Positions 9,384 through 17,824 of a stretch of DNA of 64,000 nt are shown piece after piece; the stretch's first letter is position 1; every line of letters starts with the position of its first letter. Position numbers and translations under genes: made by a program. Source of the DNA: Nevskia sp. (lineage in GTDB: Bacteria; Pseudomonadota; Gammaproteobacteria; Nevskiales; Nevskiaceae); the NCBI RefSeq assembly GCF_021732705.1, contig NZ_JAKFUM010000008.1:124001-188000 (forward strand), read 5' to 3'. Under the pieces are notes generated by a model, which was given only the letters and a program-made list of their open reading frames with translations, was not told where the DNA came from and searched no databases.

Positions 9384-10220
9384 ATGGTCTACGAACTGCG
9401 CAGCTTCACCTGTGGCGAGCACCGCCTCGCCTACGAAATCCACGGCGCCGGTCCGCAGACCGTGGTGCTGATGCACGGCCTGCTGCTCGATGCCCACGTC
9501 AACCGCGATCTCGCCACGGCGCTGGCCGACGCGGGTTTCCGCGTGGTGCTGCTCGACCTGCTCGGCCACAGCCGCAGCGACCGCCCGCACGAGCCGACGC
9601 ATCACCGCTTCGATCTGTATGCGCTGCAGGTGATCGCGCTGCTCGATGAACTGAAGGTGCGGCAGGCAGTGATCGGCGGGCTGTCGCTCGGCGCCGATGT
9701 CAGCCTGCATGTCGCCGCCATCGCCCCGAACCGCGTCCGCGCGTTGTTCATCGAGATGCCGGTGATGGAGTGGGCGACGCCCGCCGCCGCGCTGCTGTTC
9801 GCGCCGCTGCTGATCACCGTGCGCCGCGCCAAGCCGCTGGTGCGGCTGTGGTCCGGCATCTGGAAGCGCCTGCCGCGGCCGAAGCACAACGTCGGCATCT
9901 CGGTCATGAACCTGTTGTCGATGTCGCCGGAAGAACTCGGGGCCGTGCTGCACGGCATCCTCGTCGGCCCGGTCGTGCCCGATCTGGCCGCCCGCCGCGC
10001 GATGACCATGCCGACGCTGATCATCGGCCACCCCGGCGACTTCCTGCATCCGTTCGACGACGCCGCAGCCCTTGCCCGGCAACTGCCGAACACGCAGTTT
10101 CTGGAGGCGAAATCGATCCTCGAACTGCGCACGAAGCCCGAGCGGCTGCTGCCGGGGATCGTCAAGTTCTTCACCGACCACGGCATGCAGCGGCGGGTGG
10201 TGGAGCGGGCGGTACGCTGA
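9384..10220 (+). CDS. Alpha/beta hydrolase
   Basis: A 278-residue alpha/beta-hydrolase. The oxyanion segment MHGLLLD follows the first strand, and the nucleophile elbow is GGLSLGA (GxSxG, Ser at about residue 99). A DxxHPF-like segment (GHPGDFLHPFDDA, about 215-227) probably supplies the acid or histidine; the last catalytic residue is less certain. There is no signal peptide, so it acts in the cytoplasm. Substrate is not predictable; esterase or lactonase chemistry is likely. A DUF4265 gene starts 12 bases downstream and may be cotranscribed. Trk genes lie upstream on the other strand. Confidence 0.82.
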   Translation: MVYELRSFTCGEHRLAYEIHGAGPQTVVLMHGLLLDAHVNRDLATALADAGFRVVLLDLLGHSRSDRPHEPTHHRFDLYALQVIALLDELKVRQAVIGGLSLGADVSLHVAAIAPNRVRALFIEMPVMEWATPAAALLFAPLLITVRRAKPLVRLWSGIWKRLPRPKHNVGISVMNLLSMSPEELGAVLHGILVGPVVPDLAARRAMTMPTLIIGHPGDFLHPFDDAAALARQLPNTQFLEAKSILELRTKPERLLPGIVKFFTDHGMQRRVVERAVR

Positions 10221-10232
10221 GGCCGTCCGGTC

Positions 10233-10700
10233 ATGAGCCAGTATCCGGACATGGCGAAGGTTCTGTTTCGTGTGCCGAACGGGGACGGCGGGGAATTCTG
10301 CGAGACGCTATGGGCGTTCCCGCTCGGGAACGACCTTTTCCGGATCGACAACAGTCCGTTTTATGCCTACTCCGTTTCTTGGGGGGATGTGGTGCTGGCA
10401 CCGTTCGATGACGAGCGCGGCATCGCCAGTTTCGAGCGGGTGGTCACGAAGTCAGGCCATCGGATGATTCGCGTGCTGTTCGAGACCGCCGCGACCGATG
10501 GCTCGACTTCGGCGCAGACGCTGGCGGAATTCGTGTCCCTCGGCTGCACATTTGAGGGATCGAACGGACGGTACATTTGCATTGATGTTCCGCCGCAAGT
10601 CGAGCTGGAAACGGTCCGCAAGGTGGCGATCCACCACGCGCTCCAGTTCGAGCACGCTGATCCGACCTACGATGACTTGTTTCCGGATTCGGTGACCTGA
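10233..10700 (+). CDS. DUF4265 domain protein
   Basis: A 155-residue protein with the DUF4265 pattern: an early strand VLFRVPN, the segment ETLWAFPLGNDLFRIDNSPFYAYSVSWGDVV covering residues about 25-55, and a later FERVVTKSGHRMIRVLF block. No function is known for this family, which often occurs as a single small soluble protein. It follows the hydrolase by 12 bases and is convergent with the mtfA-like gene. Base composition is somewhat lower in GC than that of its neighbours by eye. Confidence 0.75.
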   Translation: MSQYPDMAKVLFRVPNGDGGEFCETLWAFPLGNDLFRIDNSPFYAYSVSWGDVVLAPFDDERGIASFERVVTKSGHRMIRVLFETAATDGSTSAQTLAEFVSLGCTFEGSNGRYICIDVPPQVELETVRKVAIHHALQFEHADPTYDDLFPDSVT

Positions 10701-10726
10701 AAACCTGTTCGAGGCAGCGCCGAACC

Positions 10727-11530
10727 TCAATCCGACGTCTCGATCCGGTAGTAATCGCGTAACAACTCATACAGCGGCGGGTGCAGCAGGCGCAGTTCGG
10801 TGCCGCGCTGGAAATAGGCTTCGGTGGCCACGGCGAAGAATTCGGTCGGGCCTTCGAGACCGTAGTCGTCCAGCACCTGGGACGAGCGCTGCTTCAGCGC
10901 CTTGAACTCGGCCGTCATCACCTTCGACCAGCGCGTGTAGTCGGGCAGCAACGGCGCGCCTTCGGTTTCCGGGTTCTCGTCGTCCAGCTGATGGGCGAAT
11001 TCATGGACGAGGACGTTGACGGCATCGCCGTCGAGCGCGGCCTCGACGTCTTCCCAGCTCAGCACCACGCGCTCGCCGTTCCAGGATTCGCCGAGTCGCA
11101 GCTCCGGCTGATCATTGACCAGACCGAGCTCGTCCGGCTCGTGATGCCGCACCCAGAACGGCGCCGGATAGACCAGCACCGATTTGAGCCCCCGGAACAC
11201 GTAGGCATCCGGCCGCAGCAGCATCAGGCAGGCGAAGCCGGCGATCAGCACGCGCATCTCTTCGGTCAGTTCCAGACCGCCACGGCCCAGCAGGCGGATG
11301 TCGGTCAGGAATTCCATCACCCGCTTTTCGTGCAGGCGGCGCTGGTCCGGCGTCAGCCGGCGCAGCAGCACGAGTCGCCGTTCGAGCAGCGCCCGCCAGT
11401 GCGGCGGAAAGGGCGCGAGTTCGCGCCGGCGCCGGGCCTGCCGGCGGCGCCAGTAGGTGACGCAGACGACGGCCGCGAACAGGCCCATCGCGAAATCGAC
11501 GATGCCGATCGTCCAGTCCCAGATCAGCAC
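10727..11530 (-). CDS. mtfA: MtfA-like M90 zinc peptidase
   Basis: A 267-residue protein with an N-terminal membrane-prone helix (IVDFAMGLFAAVVCV), an arginine-rich stretch, then the MtfA catalytic signature VLVHEFAHQLDDENP at about residues 164-178, in which HEFAH supplies the two zinc histidines and the catalytic Glu. The C-terminus has the EFFAVATEAYFQ segment that normally contributes the third ligand. In E. coli MtfA binds the repressor Mlc and influences glucose uptake; here the N-terminal anchor suggests a membrane-attached relative. The start is a GTG at 11528-11530. No sugar-uptake gene is nearby. Confidence 0.85.
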   Translation of the reverse strand: MLIWDWTIGIVDFAMGLFAAVVCVTYWRRRQARRRRELAPFPPHWRALLERRLVLLRRLTPDQRRLHEKRVMEFLTDIRLLGRGGLELTEEMRVLIAGFACLMLLRPDAYVFRGLKSVLVYPAPFWVRHHEPDELGLVNDQPELRLGESWNGERVVLSWEDVEAALDGDAVNVLVHEFAHQLDDENPETEGAPLLPDYTRWSKVMTAEFKALKQRSSQVLDDYGLEGPTEFFAVATEAYFQRGTELRLLHPPLYELLRDYYRIETSD

Positions 11531-11632
11531 CTTGCAGCCCCGGTTGCCTTGCTCATCGACCGGACATGGGTGCCGCGCGCCGCCGAATCAAGGCGGCTCA
11601 GCGCTCGCGACGTGGTCGCCTTGGCGGCAGCT

Positions 11633-14065
11633 TCACGGACACTCCGCCACCGGCCCGGCGACGGTGAACGGGCTCGACACGCCTTCATAGGCGGTAACCG
11701 GCGCCAGCGGCGAGGTCCGCGCCGCGCCGCGATGGCGCAGGCGATACGTGCCGGGCGGCGTGTTGGCCGGGATCTGCCAGATCGCGGCGGCGGTCGATGG
11801 GCCGATCACCGGCGGATCGATCGGCAGCGGCGACGGCAGCGACGGGTTCCATTCGTAGAACAGTTCCGGATCGCGGTCCTGGGCCACCGTTTCCCAGCTG
11901 CCGTCGGCACGGCGGCGTTCGGCATCGACATAGCTCGCCTGCGTCCGCAGATCGTTGCGCGGGTGGCCGGCCTGGAACTCGGCGCGCACCGTGTCGCCCG
12001 GGCGCGCGGTCGCGGGCACATCGGTCACGACGGTGCCGAACGGCTGCACCGGCAGATCGGATGGCACATACGGCGGGCGGCGCAGGATCGGCGTGACGCG
12101 CGGATACGCCGGGCCCGGCGCCACCGCCGCGCCGTCGCGCAGCGCGATCGCCAGCCGCCGCGTTTCCTGCTGCACGGCGGCGAGCGACCATGGGCCGAAC
12201 ACGGTCGAAGCACCCTCGTACTGCTGGCTCGCGTATTCCTCGCGCGTGGTCAGGTAGTGGATGTAGTCGTTGGCGAGGCCGGCGATGACCACGGTATCGA
12301 CGCCGGCCGGTGCCAGCACGTCGAGCACGGTCTTGCGCAGCCGCCGCGCCGACACCGTGGTGACTTCCCACGGCAGCCCGACGATCGCGAGGTTGCCGAT
12401 GCGGAACAGCTGGAACGGCATCACGGCCGGTTCCAGATTGGTGGTCAGATCGAGCCCGTTCAGCAGCGGATCGAGCACGCCGCCGGCCGCCTCCGCGAGG
12501 TTGACCGGCAGCAGCACCGGCTTCTCGGCATGGCAGCCGAGGCCCAGCAGCGGCAAGGTATCGGCCCGGCACAGCAGCGCGCCGGAGACGACACTGGCCG
12601 GCACGCGGAAGCTGGCCAGCGCCTGGAAATCGGCGACAGCGCGGGCGATCAGATCCGGGCTCGATGCGCACGACACCCCTTCGACGCCGGTCGGGCTCGG
12701 CCCGTCCTCGGCACCCGCCGGGAACGACACGCCGAGCGCGCCGTTGCAGGTCTGCTTGCTCGACACATCGAGCGCGGCCGGATGGCGCAGGCTGGCCAGC
12801 ACCACCGGATCGGTCACCGTGACGCGGTTCATCGCCACGTGGAAGAAGCGGGTGTCGACCGGCCCGCGCAGCGCCGAACCCTGCGCATACAGGCTCAGCG
12901 CCCGCGCCAGCTGCTTGGTGCCGGCGATGGCGTTGGAGTCGAAATCGTCGACGCCGCCACCGCGTGCCGGGTCGGGGTGCGGGAACTGCTCGATGAACAG
13001 GTTGGGCGAGGCATCGCCCTCGTCGGTCTGTGCGAACGCGCTCACGAACGTATCGGCGCCATCGGTGGCGGCGGCATAGCGGGTCTTCATCACCCGCTCG
13101 AAGCCGAGTGCGGCGTAGCCCTTGTTGTCGCTGCTGACGAAATGCTGCGTCGGGCCGATCGTGGTCGGATGGACGCCGAACCAGTTGACGAGGCCGACGG
13201 CGCTGCCGCCGTCGCGCACCAGATTGAGCTGGACCACTCGCTTGTCGGTCTCGATCGGGTTGCCCAGGGCATCGAGGAACTCGCGGCGCTCGGCTTCGCT
13301 GTTCATCGCGAACGCCGGCTTGGAGCGGTTGATGCTGGTATCGAGCAGTTCGCCGATCGCCATGCGGATCGGGGCGGTCTGCGGATGCGCCTGCAGGTTC
13401 GCATGCGCCAGCCGGATCGCTTCGACGATGCCGTGGACGATGCCGTTGTAGACGGTTTCGTCGTAGCCGAAGTGCAGCGCGTTGCCGGCCTCGTGATGGG
13501 CATAGCCGGCCGGCCCGGAATGGGTGTGCGTGGCCGACAGCATCAGGTTGTCGCCGCGGTAGTGGCGCGACAGCTCGGGATCGGCGGCGATGGCATCGAG
13601 CACGCCGAGCCGCAGCGAGCCGTACATCAGGCCGATGTCGGCGGAGACGAACATCACGCGCTGGCCGTTGCACGGCGACTCGAACGCGAATGCCCGCGCG
13701 TACTGGCGCTGGTGCAGGCCGCGGAACACCTGCGTCGGCGATTCCCAGCCCGAGCCGCCGGTGTAGGCGACAACGCCGGTGACGTCGTGCAGCCCGCTGC
13801 CGAAACGAAACCGCGTGTTGCCGCTGCAGGCACCGGATGCCGCGCCGACCGGTGTCGACAGCGGCGCTTCGAGCCGCCCGCTGGCATCGCGCCCGGCACC
13901 GACCTGCAGCCGCGGGCTGCGCACCACGCATTGCGCGCGCGCCGGATCGGCAAGCGCCGCCTGCGGCAGCGCGGCGGCGGCCGGATCAAGGCCCTGGCTG
14001 CAGGCGGTCAAAGTCAGCAGCGCGCCGGCGATGGCACCGGTCGCGATCAATCGCAGGCTATTCAT
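11633..14065 (-). CDS. Neutral/alkaline non-lysosomal ceramidase, lipoprotein
   Basis: An 810-residue protein starting MNSLRLIATGAIAGALLTLTAC, a lipoprotein signal with LTAC lipobox. The longer frame upstream (ATG 14161) is rejected because GGGAG sits just before 14065. The catalytic domain opens with GLHDVTGVVAYTGGSG and contains GDNLMLSATHTHSGPAGY at about residues 180-197, the neutral-ceramidase signature with zinc-binding His and nucleophilic Ser. A beta-sandwich C-terminal domain follows (WETVAQDRDPELFYEW, then ANTPPGTYRLRHRG). These enzymes hydrolyse ceramide to sphingosine and fatty acid at the cell surface or periplasm. The family is patchily distributed in bacteria. There is no obvious partner gene next to it. 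Confidence 0.9.
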   Translation of the reverse strand: MNSLRLIATGAIAGALLTLTACSQGLDPAAAALPQAALADPARAQCVVRSPRLQVGAGRDASGRLEAPLSTPVGAASGACSGNTRFRFGSGLHDVTGVVAYTGGSGWESPTQVFRGLHQRQYARAFAFESPCNGQRVMFVSADIGLMYGSLRLGVLDAIAADPELSRHYRGDNLMLSATHTHSGPAGYAHHEAGNALHFGYDETVYNGIVHGIVEAIRLAHANLQAHPQTAPIRMAIGELLDTSINRSKPAFAMNSEAERREFLDALGNPIETDKRVVQLNLVRDGGSAVGLVNWFGVHPTTIGPTQHFVSSDNKGYAALGFERVMKTRYAAATDGADTFVSAFAQTDEGDASPNLFIEQFPHPDPARGGGVDDFDSNAIAGTKQLARALSLYAQGSALRGPVDTRFFHVAMNRVTVTDPVVLASLRHPAALDVSSKQTCNGALGVSFPAGAEDGPSPTGVEGVSCASSPDLIARAVADFQALASFRVPASVVSGALLCRADTLPLLGLGCHAEKPVLLPVNLAEAAGGVLDPLLNGLDLTTNLEPAVMPFQLFRIGNLAIVGLPWEVTTVSARRLRKTVLDVLAPAGVDTVVIAGLANDYIHYLTTREEYASQQYEGASTVFGPWSLAAVQQETRRLAIALRDGAAVAPGPAYPRVTPILRRPPYVPSDLPVQPFGTVVTDVPATARPGDTVRAEFQAGHPRNDLRTQASYVDAERRRADGSWETVAQDRDPELFYEWNPSLPSPLPIDPPVIGPSTAAAIWQIPANTPPGTYRLRHRGAARTSPLAPVTAYEGVSSPFTVAGPVAECP

Positions 14066-14247
14066 GGTGTTGCGGCTCCCCCGGGTCCAGCCGTGCCCAG
14101 CCTTGTCCCGCGTCGGTCCAGCCGATGCGGCAAGGCGTCTTGTGGGTGCCAGTGTGACCAAGCGTCACGCCGACTGCACGGCCAGGCGATGCGGCGCGTC
14201 GTGTGGCGAAGAGTCCGAAGTCGGGCCGCGTCCGCCCCGACGCCGCG

Positions 14248-14415
14248 CTACCAGAAGCCTTTCGGCTTGTCCGGGTCGTCCTCGTCGTCCGGCTTCGGGG
14301 GTGCCGCGCGGGTGGCCTTGCGCGCCTTGTAGTGCGACACCGCCCGCAGGGTCGCGAACGGGCCGACGATCAGCGCGACGACGAGGATCAGCACCCAGAT
14401 GACCGTGGCATTCAT
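14248..14415 (-). CDS. Small single-pass membrane protein downstream of uvrD
   Basis: A 55-residue protein: MNATVIW, then a strong membrane helix (VLILVVALIVGPFATL, residues 8-23), then a basic segment HYKARKATR and an acidic Pro/Asp tail ending PKGFW. It starts 10 bases after uvrD on the same strand, so it is probably cotranscribed and reads as genuine despite its length. Position after uvrD and architecture recall the DUF2897 small proteins found next to uvrD in pseudomonads, but the match is architectural only. Function unknown. Confidence 0.6.
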   Translation of the reverse strand: MNATVIWVLILVVALIVGPFATLRAVSHYKARKATRAAPPKPDDEDDPDKPKGFW

Positions 14416-14425
14416 TCGTCGATCC

Positions 14426-17400
14426 TCACAGCTTTTCGAGATGCGCGTACGACAGCATCAGCCACTTGGTGCCGGCCTCGCGGAACTTGATCTCGATGCG
14501 CGTGCGGTCGGCATCGCCATCGAAGCTCAGGATGGTGCCTTCGCCAAACTTGGCGTGCCGCACGCGATCGCCGAGCCGGAAACCGCCCGGGCCTTCGCCG
14601 GTGGTGGCCGCGGTCATCTTGGTCCGCGCCGGCGGCACGTCGACCGCCCGGCCATAGCGGCTCTGGCCACCGTAACCGCCGCCGTAGCCACTGCCGCCGC
14701 CGCCATACGAGCTGCCACCGCCGTAGCCGCCGGTGCCGGACGGGCCGCCGTACGCCGGCCGCAGGATGCCGGCGCGCGGCCGGGTTTCGACCAGCGTCTC
14801 GGCCGGGATGTCCTTCAGGAACATCGACGGCATGCCGATCTGTTCCTGCCCGTGGATGCGGCGGATTTCGGCGTAGCTCAGATACAGCTGCTGCCGCGCG
14901 CGGGTCAGGCCGACATAGGCCAGACGCCGCTCTTCCTCCAGCGAGCCGCCATCGACCGCGCGCTGGCTCGGGAACAGGCCGTTTTCCATGCCGACGAGAA
15001 ACACCACCGGGAATTCGAGGCCTTTCGCCGAGTGCAGGGTCATCAGCTGCACGCAGTCCTCGCCGACGCCGGCCTGACGCTCGCCGGCTTCAAGCGAGGC
15101 GTGGGCGAGGAACGCGTTCAGCGGGTCCAGCCCGTCGTCTTCCGGCGGCCGCTCGAAGCCGCGCGCGGCGTTGACTAGTTCATCGAGGTTGTCGAGCCGC
15201 GCCTCGGCCTGCTCGCCCTTGTCCTTCTTGTAGTGCTCGCGCAGACCCGAGCGCTCGATCGCCAGCTTCATCAGCTCGGCCAGCGGCTTGCCCTCGGTAT
15301 CGCGGGCCAGACCATCGATCAGGTCGATGAACGCCTTGAGGTGCCCGGCGCTGCGGCCGAGCGCCGGCCCGGCGCCGACCGCCGCCTTCCACAGCGAGAC
15401 ACCGGCATCACGCGCCAGGGTCCGCAGCTTGTCCAGCGTGGTGGCACCGATGCCGCGCGGCGGCGTGTTCACCGCGCGCTCGAAGCTGGAATCGTCGTCG
15501 CGGATCGCGACCAGCCGCAGATAGGCCAGCGCATCCTTCACTTCCTGCCGCTCGAAGAAGCGCAGGCCGCCATAGATGCGATACGGCATGCGATTGCGGA
15601 TCAGCGCTTCTTCCAGCACGCGGGACTGCGCGTTCGAGCGATACAGGATCGCGCAGTCCTTCAATGCGAACGTGCTCTCGTGATGGGTCTTGATCCGGCC
15701 GACAACGAATTCCGCCTCGTCGTACTCGTTGAACGCGGCATAGAGCTGGATCGGGTCGCCATCGCCGCTGTCGGTCCACAGCACCTTGCCGAGCCGCCCG
15801 GCGTTCTTCTCGATCAGCCCGTTCGCGGCCTTGAGGATCGTGCCGGTCGAGCGATAGTTCTGCTCCAGCCGCACCACTTCGGAGCCCGGAAAATCCCGCC
15901 CGAGCTTGGCCATGTTCTCGACCTTCGCACCGCGCCAGCTGTAGATCGAGTTGTGCGTGACCAGACCGCCGGCGACGAAGTTGTGCGTGCTGTCGATATC
16001 GAGATCGTGGACCGCGGCGGGGCCCGACACACGACGGACGTCGGTGACGACATCGAAACGGCCATCGGCCGTCACCATGGCCATGCCGGGGCGAATCGAG
16101 CCGGCTCGAATGAATGGCAGCGAGCGGCCGCCTTCGTTGCCGCGGCCGAGATTGGCCTGCAGCAGCACCTGACCGGACAGCGCCTTGGCCGCGCGCTCGG
16201 CGATGGCATACAGCTCACCAAAATCACGGCGTGATGTTTCAAAGCGCCAGCTTTCGGAACCCGCCTTGGCGGGGCGCACCGACAGCCCGAGCGTGCCGAG
16301 GATCGCGCGGCCGAGCACATCGTTGCCGATGATCGAGATCCGGTGCATCGGGGCGGCACCGCGACGGTCCCCGCACAGCGTGACGACGATGTTGCGGCGA
16401 TTCGAGTCCCGTGATTGCGGGCGATGGTGCGGTTCGTCGGCGTTCAGGTCACGATCGGCCAGCAGATGGTGGGCAGCACTTTCCGTGTCCAGCGATGCGA
16501 AGACCTGCGCGATCAGCGCCGCATCGTGGACCAGACCGCGGGTCGAGCCGCCCTTGCGCGCCACGAACGGCAGGGTCGGCAGGCCGTAACGCAGGCTGGT
16601 CAGCATTTCGTCGCGGCGGGCCTCGCTTTCTGTCGCGTGCGTGCCGATCACCCAAAGCGCGTCGGCATGTTCTTGCAGGCAGCGCTGCTTGAAACCGAGC
16701 ATCGGCCGACGCTGGCCACGGGTGTAGGTCTGCGACGTGCCGATGCGCCAGCCGATGCCGCGCTTGTACATCAGGTAGCTGAAGTACAGCGCAGGCGCTT
16801 CGCCCAGCCGATAACCCGCGAAATGCGTGTGCTCCGGCGTCGACAGCAGGCGATGGCCGTCACGCGTGATGATCTCGACCAGATCGCTTCGGGCACCGAG
16901 CTGCTTCGTGCGTCGCACGGTCGATGGCTTCAGCGTGCCGCTGCCATGCGCCGACAGCACTTGATCCCCGGGGGCGACCCGCTCAATCGGTCGCTGGCTG
17001 CCATCGGCCATCGTCACCGGTGTGCCAGCGGCGAGACATTGGTCGTCATCACCCACCGCGAACATCGTGCCGGTGCGGCCGGCGAGCACCTGCAGCCAGG
17101 CGTACTGCAGCGTGTTGGTGTCCTGGAACTCGTCGACCAGGATGTGCCGAAAGCGGTTGCGGTAATGCTGCTGGATCGACGGCACGTCGCGGCACAGCTC
17201 GTGGGCGCGCAGCAGCAGTTCGGCGAAGTCGACCAGGCCGTTCTGCTTGCACTGGGCTTCGTAGGCGCTGTAGATGCGCACCAGCTGGCGCTGCGCGAAA
17301 TCGCCCTGATCCTCCATGCCGTGCGGGCGGCGGCCCTCTTCCTTCTGGGCGTTGATCCAGCCGGTGATCTGCTTCGGCACCCACTGCTCTTCCGACAGGT

Positions 17401-17803
17401 CCAGCGCGCGGATCACGCGCTTGACGAGGCGCTGCTGATCGTCGGCATCGAGAATCTGGAAGTTCTGCGGCAGGTCGGCGTCTTTCCAGTGCAGCCGCAG
17501 CATGCGGTGGGCGATGCCGTGGAACGTGCCGACCCACATCGTCCGCACCGGCACGGTGACCAGCGCTTCGATCCGGCTGCGCATCTCGGCGGCGGCCTTG
17601 TTGGTGAAGGTCACCGCCAGGATCGAATGCGGCGATACCCCTTCGACCGCGATCAGCCACGCGATGCGGTGGGTCAGCACCCGGGTCTTGCCGGAGCCGG
17701 CGCCGGCCAGCACCAGCCGGTGCTCGGGCGGCGCGGTGACCGCCTCGCGCTGGGCGGGGTTCAGTCCGGAAACGAGATCTGCGACGTGCGTGTCAACCTG
17801 CAT
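14426..17803 (-). CDS. uvrD: DNA helicase II UvrD, interrupted by an in-frame intein
   Basis: The 1125-residue precursor contains a complete SF1A helicase of 762 residues plus a 363-residue intein. Visible motifs include LAGAGSGKT (motif I, residues 33-40), LAVTFTNKAAAEM (Ia), ILVDEFQDTN (II), VGDDDQ/SIYSWRGA (III, split by the intein between Gln255 and Ser619), LEQNYRS (IV) and LMTLHSAKGLEFPVVFLVGME (V). UvrD unwinds DNA in nucleotide-excision and mismatch repair. The C-terminal linker has an unusual Gly/Tyr/Ser-rich run at residues about 1016-1049 before the usual Tudor-like end (GDRVRHAKFGEGTI). A terC gene lies 21 bases upstream and a small membrane protein 10 bases downstream on the same strand. 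Confidence 0.97.
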   Translation of the reverse strand: MQVDTHVADLVSGLNPAQREAVTAPPEHRLVLAGAGSGKTRVLTHRIAWLIAVEGVSPHSILAVTFTNKAAAEMRSRIEALVTVPVRTMWVGTFHGIAHRMLRLHWKDADLPQNFQILDADDQQRLVKRVIRALDLSEEQWVPKQITGWINAQKEEGRRPHGMEDQGDFAQRQLVRIYSAYEAQCKQNGLVDFAELLLRAHELCRDVPSIQQHYRNRFRHILVDEFQDTNTLQYAWLQVLAGRTGTMFAVGDDDQCLAAGTPVTMADGSQRPIERVAPGDQVLSAHGSGTLKPSTVRRTKQLGARSDLVEIITRDGHRLLSTPEHTHFAGYRLGEAPALYFSYLMYKRGIGWRIGTSQTYTRGQRRPMLGFKQRCLQEHADALWVIGTHATESEARRDEMLTSLRYGLPTLPFVARKGGSTRGLVHDAALIAQVFASLDTESAAHHLLADRDLNADEPHHRPQSRDSNRRNIVVTLCGDRRGAAPMHRISIIGNDVLGRAILGTLGLSVRPAKAGSESWRFETSRRDFGELYAIAERAAKALSGQVLLQANLGRGNEGGRSLPFIRAGSIRPGMAMVTADGRFDVVTDVRRVSGPAAVHDLDIDSTHNFVAGGLVTHNSIYSWRGAKVENMAKLGRDFPGSEVVRLEQNYRSTGTILKAANGLIEKNAGRLGKVLWTDSGDGDPIQLYAAFNEYDEAEFVVGRIKTHHESTFALKDCAILYRSNAQSRVLEEALIRNRMPYRIYGGLRFFERQEVKDALAYLRLVAIRDDDSSFERAVNTPPRGIGATTLDKLRTLARDAGVSLWKAAVGAGPALGRSAGHLKAFIDLIDGLARDTEGKPLAELMKLAIERSGLREHYKKDKGEQAEARLDNLDELVNAARGFERPPEDDGLDPLNAFLAHASLEAGERQAGVGEDCVQLMTLHSAKGLEFPVVFLVGMENGLFPSQRAVDGGSLEEERRLAYVGLTRARQQLYLSYAEIRRIHGQEQIGMPSMFLKDIPAETLVETRPRAGILRPAYGGPSGTGGYGGGSSYGGGGSGYGGGYGGQSRYGRAVDVPPARTKMTAATTGEGPGGFRLGDRVRHAKFGEGTILSFDGDADRTRIEIKFREAGTKWLMLSYAHLEKL
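15950..17038 (-). other. UvrD intein (residues 256-618 of the precursor)
   Basis: This in-frame insertion splits helicase motif III. It opens with CLAAGTPVTMADGSQRPI (block A, Cys1 nucleophile), has LLSTPEHTHF (block B, TxxH with His at intein position 70), and closes with VHDLDIDSTHNFVAGG (block F) and GLVTHN followed by Ser (block G: penultimate His, terminal Asn, +1 Ser). These are all the residues needed for class 1 protein splicing. At 363 residues it is longer than a mini-intein. The middle (for example FASLDTESAAHHLLADRDL) probably holds a homing-endonuclease-type domain, but I see no canonical LAGLIDADG decapeptide, so nuclease activity is uncertain. Similar inteins occur at this site in helicases of other bacteria, notably actinobacteria, which suggests horizontal movement. 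Confidence 0.95.
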
Positions 17804-17824
17804 CGAAACATGGGGGGTGCGAAA

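Noticed and set aside
10781-14332. 1183-codon open frame opposite the mtfA and ceramidase genes
   Set aside because: It is antisense to two well-supported genes, rich in Arg, His, Gln and Gly without domains, and typical of shadow frames in high-GC DNA.
15950-17038. Frameshift or assembly error in uvrD
   Set aside because: The insertion is in frame, has all splicing blocks and clean exact boundaries at motif III, so it is an intein.
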